This document shows positions 53,596 to 56,049 of a DNA stretch of 56,049 nucleotides, piece by piece. Position numbers and translations under genes: made by a program. The stretch comes from an uncultured Eubacteriales bacterium (lineage in GTDB: Bacteria > Bacillota > Clostridia > Oscillospirales > Acutalibacteraceae): positions 1-56,049 of the forward strand of contig CASFQZ010000032.1 in the NCBI GenBank assembly GCA_949296825.1, in the 5' to 3' direction. The notes beneath the pieces are model-generated. The model saw nothing but the letters and a program-made list of their open reading frames with translations. It did no database searches and was not told the origin of the DNA. Every line of letters begins with the position of its first letter. The first letter of the stretch is position 1.

Positions 53596-55665
53596 TTGAA
53601 CAATCGGTGGAAACAAATCCTTCCGTATCTTGCGATCCCTCTGCTTCTGATCGCCATGCTGCTTCTGCTGACCACCCGTCAGCAGCCCGAGCGGCTGGCG
53701 TATTATGAGGTGATTGATCTGTTTGAGGAGGATCGGGTGGCGGAGTTTTCCCTGAACCTGAGCAGCGGCAAGCTGGAATACCGGCTGACCGGTGAGCAGA
53801 CGATCCGCAGCTATACGGTCCCCAATGTCAATATGTTTATTGACGACGTACACGACCATGTAAAAGCGTATAACGAAAAAGCGCCGGAGGATCAGCAGGT
53901 TCAGTTTGACTATGTGCGCGGCTCCGCCAATTCCTGGTGGGTCAGCCTTTTGCCGACGGTCATTTTGATGGCGGTGCTGGGCATCGCGATGTATATCATG
54001 ATGCGCAAAATGAATCAGACCATCACCAGCGAGACCAACCGCACCATCAGCTTCGGCAAGGCGCGCATCCGCAACGGCAAGGACGAAAAGCGCAAGACCA
54101 CCTTTGCCGATGTGGCGGGCGCGGATGAGGAAAAAGCCGAATTGCAGGAGATCGTCGATTTGCTGCGCGATCCCGGACGCTTCCATGAGCTGGGCGCGCG
54201 GATTCCCAAGGGCGTTTTGCTGGTGGGTCCTCCGGGTACCGGTAAAACATTGCTGGCGCGGGCAGTTGCCGGGGAGGCGGATGTACCGTTCTTCTCCATT
54301 TCCGGCTCCGATTTTCTGGAAATGTATGTGGGCGTCGGCGCCTCCAGGGTCCGCGACCTGTTTGACCAGGCGAAAAAGAACGCCCCCTCCATTATCTTTA
54401 TCGATGAAATCGACGCGGTCGGACGCCACAGAGGCGCCGGCATGGGCGGCGGTCACGACGAAAGAGAGCAGACCCTCAACCAGATGCTGGTGGAAATGGA
54501 CGGCTTTGGCTTTAACGAAGGCGTTGTGGTCATCGCCGCCACCAACCGCCCCGATATTCTGGACCCTGCGCTGCTGCGTCCGGGACGCTTTGATCGCCAG
54601 GTCACCGTCGGCTTGCCCGATGTCAAGGGCAGAACCGAAATTTTGAAGGTTCACGCCAAAAAGCCCTATAAACCCCTGGCGCCGGACGTCAGGCTGGAGG
54701 AGATTGCCAAAACCACCGTCGGCTTTACCGGCGCGGATCTGGAGAATCTTCTGAACGAGGCGGCGCTTCTGGCAGCCCGCCGGAAAAAGAAAGCCATCTC
54801 CATGAATGAGATTGAGGAGGCGACGATGAAGGTCATCGTCGGTACCGAGAAAAAATCCCATAAGCGCACCATGGAAGACAAGCGCATCACCGCCTATCAC
54901 GAAGCCGGTCACGCCATCGCAACCCATTTCCAGGACGGGCAGGATCCGGTGCAGCATGTTTCCATTGTGCCCCGCGGCATGGCGGCGGGCTTTACGCTCT
55001 CCCGTCCCGAGCAGGACACCATGCATATGTCCCGTCAGCATATTCTGGATGAAATCGTCGTCCTTTTGGGCGGCAGGGTAGCGGAGGCGCTGTTCATCGG
55101 CGACATCTGCACCGGTGCCTCCAACGATATTGAGCGCGCGACGGAAATGGCGCGCAATATGGTGACCAAATACGGCATGAGCGATTCCCTCGGTCCCATC
55201 AATTACGGCAGCGGCGACCATGAGGTCTTTTTGGGCAAGGATTACGGCAATCTGCGCAATTATTCCGAAGCCGTTGCGGCGGAGATCGACGAAGAGATCA
55301 ACCGCATCATCCATTCCAGCTATAAGCGTTGTGAAGAGCTGCTCAAAGCCCACGCCGATAAGCTGCGCCAGCTGGCGGAATATCTGATTGAATACGAAAA
55401 GATCGACGGCGACGACTTCCGCGCCATGATGGAGGACCGTCCCTTTACCCCGCCGGTGCTTTCCGACGAGCCCCCTTCGCCGGAAGCCGCCCAGCCCGAT
55501 GCCCCGCAGCCGGAACCGATGGAGCCTTCCCCGGTGCTGCCCCAGCCCGCCGAAGCGCCTCTGTCGCCCTCCGACCCCGGGCAAACGCCGGACGATTCAT
55601 CCCCGACGCCTTCCGACCCCGGGCAGACGCCGGACGATTCATCCCCGACGCCTTCCGAATCCTGA
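53596..55665 (+). CDS. ftsH: ATP-dependent zinc metalloprotease FtsH
   Basis: A 689-residue membrane protease that degrades misfolded membrane and regulatory proteins. Two N-terminal membrane helices (about 10-26 and 110-132) flank an external domain. The AAA+ module has Walker A GPPGTGKT (about 211) and Walker [13 protein letters not shown], with the SRH near [17 protein letters not shown]. The protease site is HEAGH (435-439). After residue 620 the tail is Pro/Ser/Glu-rich and includes two exact 14-residue units [14 protein letters not shown]. The TTG start has AAAGGAG 10 nt upstream. It is the end of the rplI-ftsH run, with a terminator after it. Confidence 0.96.
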   Translation: MNNRWKQILPYLAIPLLLIAMLLLLTTRQQPERLAYYEVIDLFEEDRVAEFSLNLSSGKLEYRLTGEQTIRSYTVPNVNMFIDDVHDHVKAYNEKAPEDQQVQFDYVRGSANSWWVSLLPTVILMAVLGIAMYIMMRKMNQTITSETNRTISFGKARIRNGKDEKRKTTFADVAGADEEKAELQEIVDLLRDPGRFHELGARIPKGVLLVGPPGTGKTLLARAVAGEADVPFFSISGSDFLEMYVGVGASRVRDLFDQAKKNAPSIIFIDEIDAVGRHRGAGMGGGHDEREQTLNQMLVEMDGFGFNEGVVVIAATNRPDILDPALLRPGRFDRQVTVGLPDVKGRTEILKVHAKKPYKPLAPDVRLEEIAKTTVGFTGADLENLLNEAALLAARRKKKAISMNEIEEATMKVIVGTEKKSHKRTMEDKRITAYHEAGHAIATHFQDGQDPVQHVSIVPRGMAAGFTLSRPEQDTMHMSRQHILDEIVVLLGGRVAEALFIGDICTGASNDIERATEMARNMVTKYGMSDSLGPINYGSGDHEVFLGKDYGNLRNYSEAVAAEIDEEINRIIHSSYKRCEELLKAHADKLRQLAEYLIEYEKIDGDDFRAMMEDRPFTPPVLSDEPPSPEAAQPDAPQPEPMEPSPVLPQPAEAPLSPSDPGQTPDDSSPTPSDPGQTPDDSSPTPSES
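55570..55653 (+). repeat. 42-bp tandem duplication in the ftsH 3' end
   Basis: Units 55570-55611 and 55612-55653 differ by a single base (A/G) and encode [14 protein letters not shown] twice. Confidence 0.9.
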
Positions 55666-55672
55666 TTGTTTC

Positions 55673-55712
55673 GGAGCTGATCCTTCGCCTTGCGAGCTTC
55701 AGCTCCTTTTTT
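55673..55712 (+). terminator. intrinsic terminator after ftsH
   Basis: GGAGCTGA / TCAGCTCC stem with an 18-nt loop and a T6 tail. Confidence 0.8.
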
Positions 55713-55870
55713 CTGTAAATTTGAAGCGACGCCGGACGGCGCGCCGCCCCCTTGCCGGGCTTCCCGGCGATGCCGTTGCTGCCGCTTCGGCGCTTGTCTG
55801 TCTTCTGTCGTATATTTTTTCTTCCGAAGGAAAGCTGATAGACAAAAAAGCAAATAACCGACGACACTTC

Positions 55871-55897
55871 GCCGCAGGAAGCTGCGGCAATTTTTTA
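55871..55897 (+). terminator. second intrinsic terminator ahead of ldh
   Basis: GCCGCAG / CTGCGGC stem with a GAAG loop, followed by AATTTTTT. It may be a fail-safe for ftsH or end an unrecognised transcript from the 160 bp before it, in which I see no convincing gene. Confidence 0.75.
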
Positions 55898-55951
55898 TAT
55901 TTTCCCGCGAAAAGGACATACTTTTAGTAAAATGAAAAAAGGCGGGATTCC

Positions 55952-56049
55952 ATGAGCGAAACAGGCAGAAAAATCGCGGTCATCGGTACGGGCTTTGTGG
56001 GCATGAGCTTTGCCTATGCCATGGTGCTGGACGGCGGCTGCGATGAGAT
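55952..56049 (+). CDS. L-lactate/malate dehydrogenase N-terminus (3' end outside window)
   Basis: Thirty-two codons are visible, giving the NAD-binding start of the LDH/MDH family: KIAVIGTGFVGMSFAYAMV, with the G-x-G-x-x-G dinucleotide loop, then LDGGCDE. The spacing and the Phe-Val-Gly-Met stretch fit L-lactate dehydrogenase best, but malate dehydrogenase cannot be excluded from this fragment. The ATG has AAAGGCGGG upstream. Lactate formation would suit a fermentative gut Firmicute. Confidence 0.75.
   Translation, partial: MSETGRKIAVIGTGFVGMSFAYAMVLDGGCDE

Noticed and set aside
53434-55584. 716-codon open frame antisense to ftsH
   Set aside because: A shadow of the highly conserved ftsH gene produced by GC-rich third positions; no start signals.
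55713-55919. minus-strand frames between ftsH and ldh
   Set aside because: They run through two terminators and the ftsH end, with no ribosome-binding site or protein-like composition.

Overview
The window reads as chromosomal DNA of a GC-rich, anaerobic, endospore-forming Firmicute of the class Clostridia, most like the gut Oscillospirales/Ruminococcaceae. This is inferred from gene content, not from a marker-gene search. The supporting signs are spoIID, spoVAE and the darA-holB-ricT block, a sigma-H-like factor, and dockerin-type repeats on secreted proteins. Fucose utilisation genes, frequent TTG/GTG starts with strong Shine-Dalgarno sites, and sigma-A promoters close to TTGACA-17-TATAAT point the same way. 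I see no phage, plasmid, IS or CRISPR signature. The window is cut at both ends, inside a dockerin protein on the left and a lactate dehydrogenase-like gene on the right.

Layout. 1-3.2 kb: the tail of a dockerin protein, a cytosolic beta-propeller gene (minus strand) whose leader carries two copies of a hairpin-rich repeat, and a secreted beta-propeller protein. 3.2-10.7 kb: a one-strand operon with a membrane-anchored NEAT protein, a pair of CydDC-like ABC half-transporters, a Cys-rich YgbA_NO-family protein and a complete ECF transporter (S, T, fused A-A). Two DtxR-like operators sit in front of it. I read it as a heme/iron acquisition locus. 10.7-15.4 kb: a membrane-anchored endonuclease/exonuclease/phosphatase protein, a polar amino-acid ABC importer, a sigma factor and a zinc-ribbon protein. 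15.4-16.0 kb: an AT-rich intergenic region ending in a candidate small RNA.

16.0-24.1 kb: a PHP-domain protein, a MarR regulator with its own operators in operon with a GH29 alpha-L-fucosidase, a lipoprotein, a MacA-like adaptor with a MacB-like permease but no ATPase, a dockerin protein, and a 37-residue amphipathic peptide gene. 24.2-30.6 kb: ligA (whose leader carries a third copy of the repeat), L-fucose isomerase, tRNA-Ala(GGC), a GH43-like glycosidase and spoIID. 30.6-37.3 kb: citrate synthase, a membrane protein, an AEC carrier, a QueG-like Fe-S protein, then darA, holB and ricT. 37.3-43.9 kb: a secreted LRR-dockerin protein, a PASTA pseudokinase and a 1058-residue secreted protein with about eleven Cys-rich repeats.

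43.9-56.0 kb: a phosphopantetheinyl transferase, an isolated spoVAE, rnhA, a sugar nucleotidyltransferase fused to a degenerate mutase-like domain, RNase J, then the housekeeping run rplI-dnaB-tilS-hpt-ftsH and the start of ldh. Working together, the fucosidase and fucose isomerase suggest use of host or plant fucosylated glycans. The dockerin, propeller and Cys-repeat proteins form the cell-surface set, and the NEAT/ECF operon would supply iron or heme.
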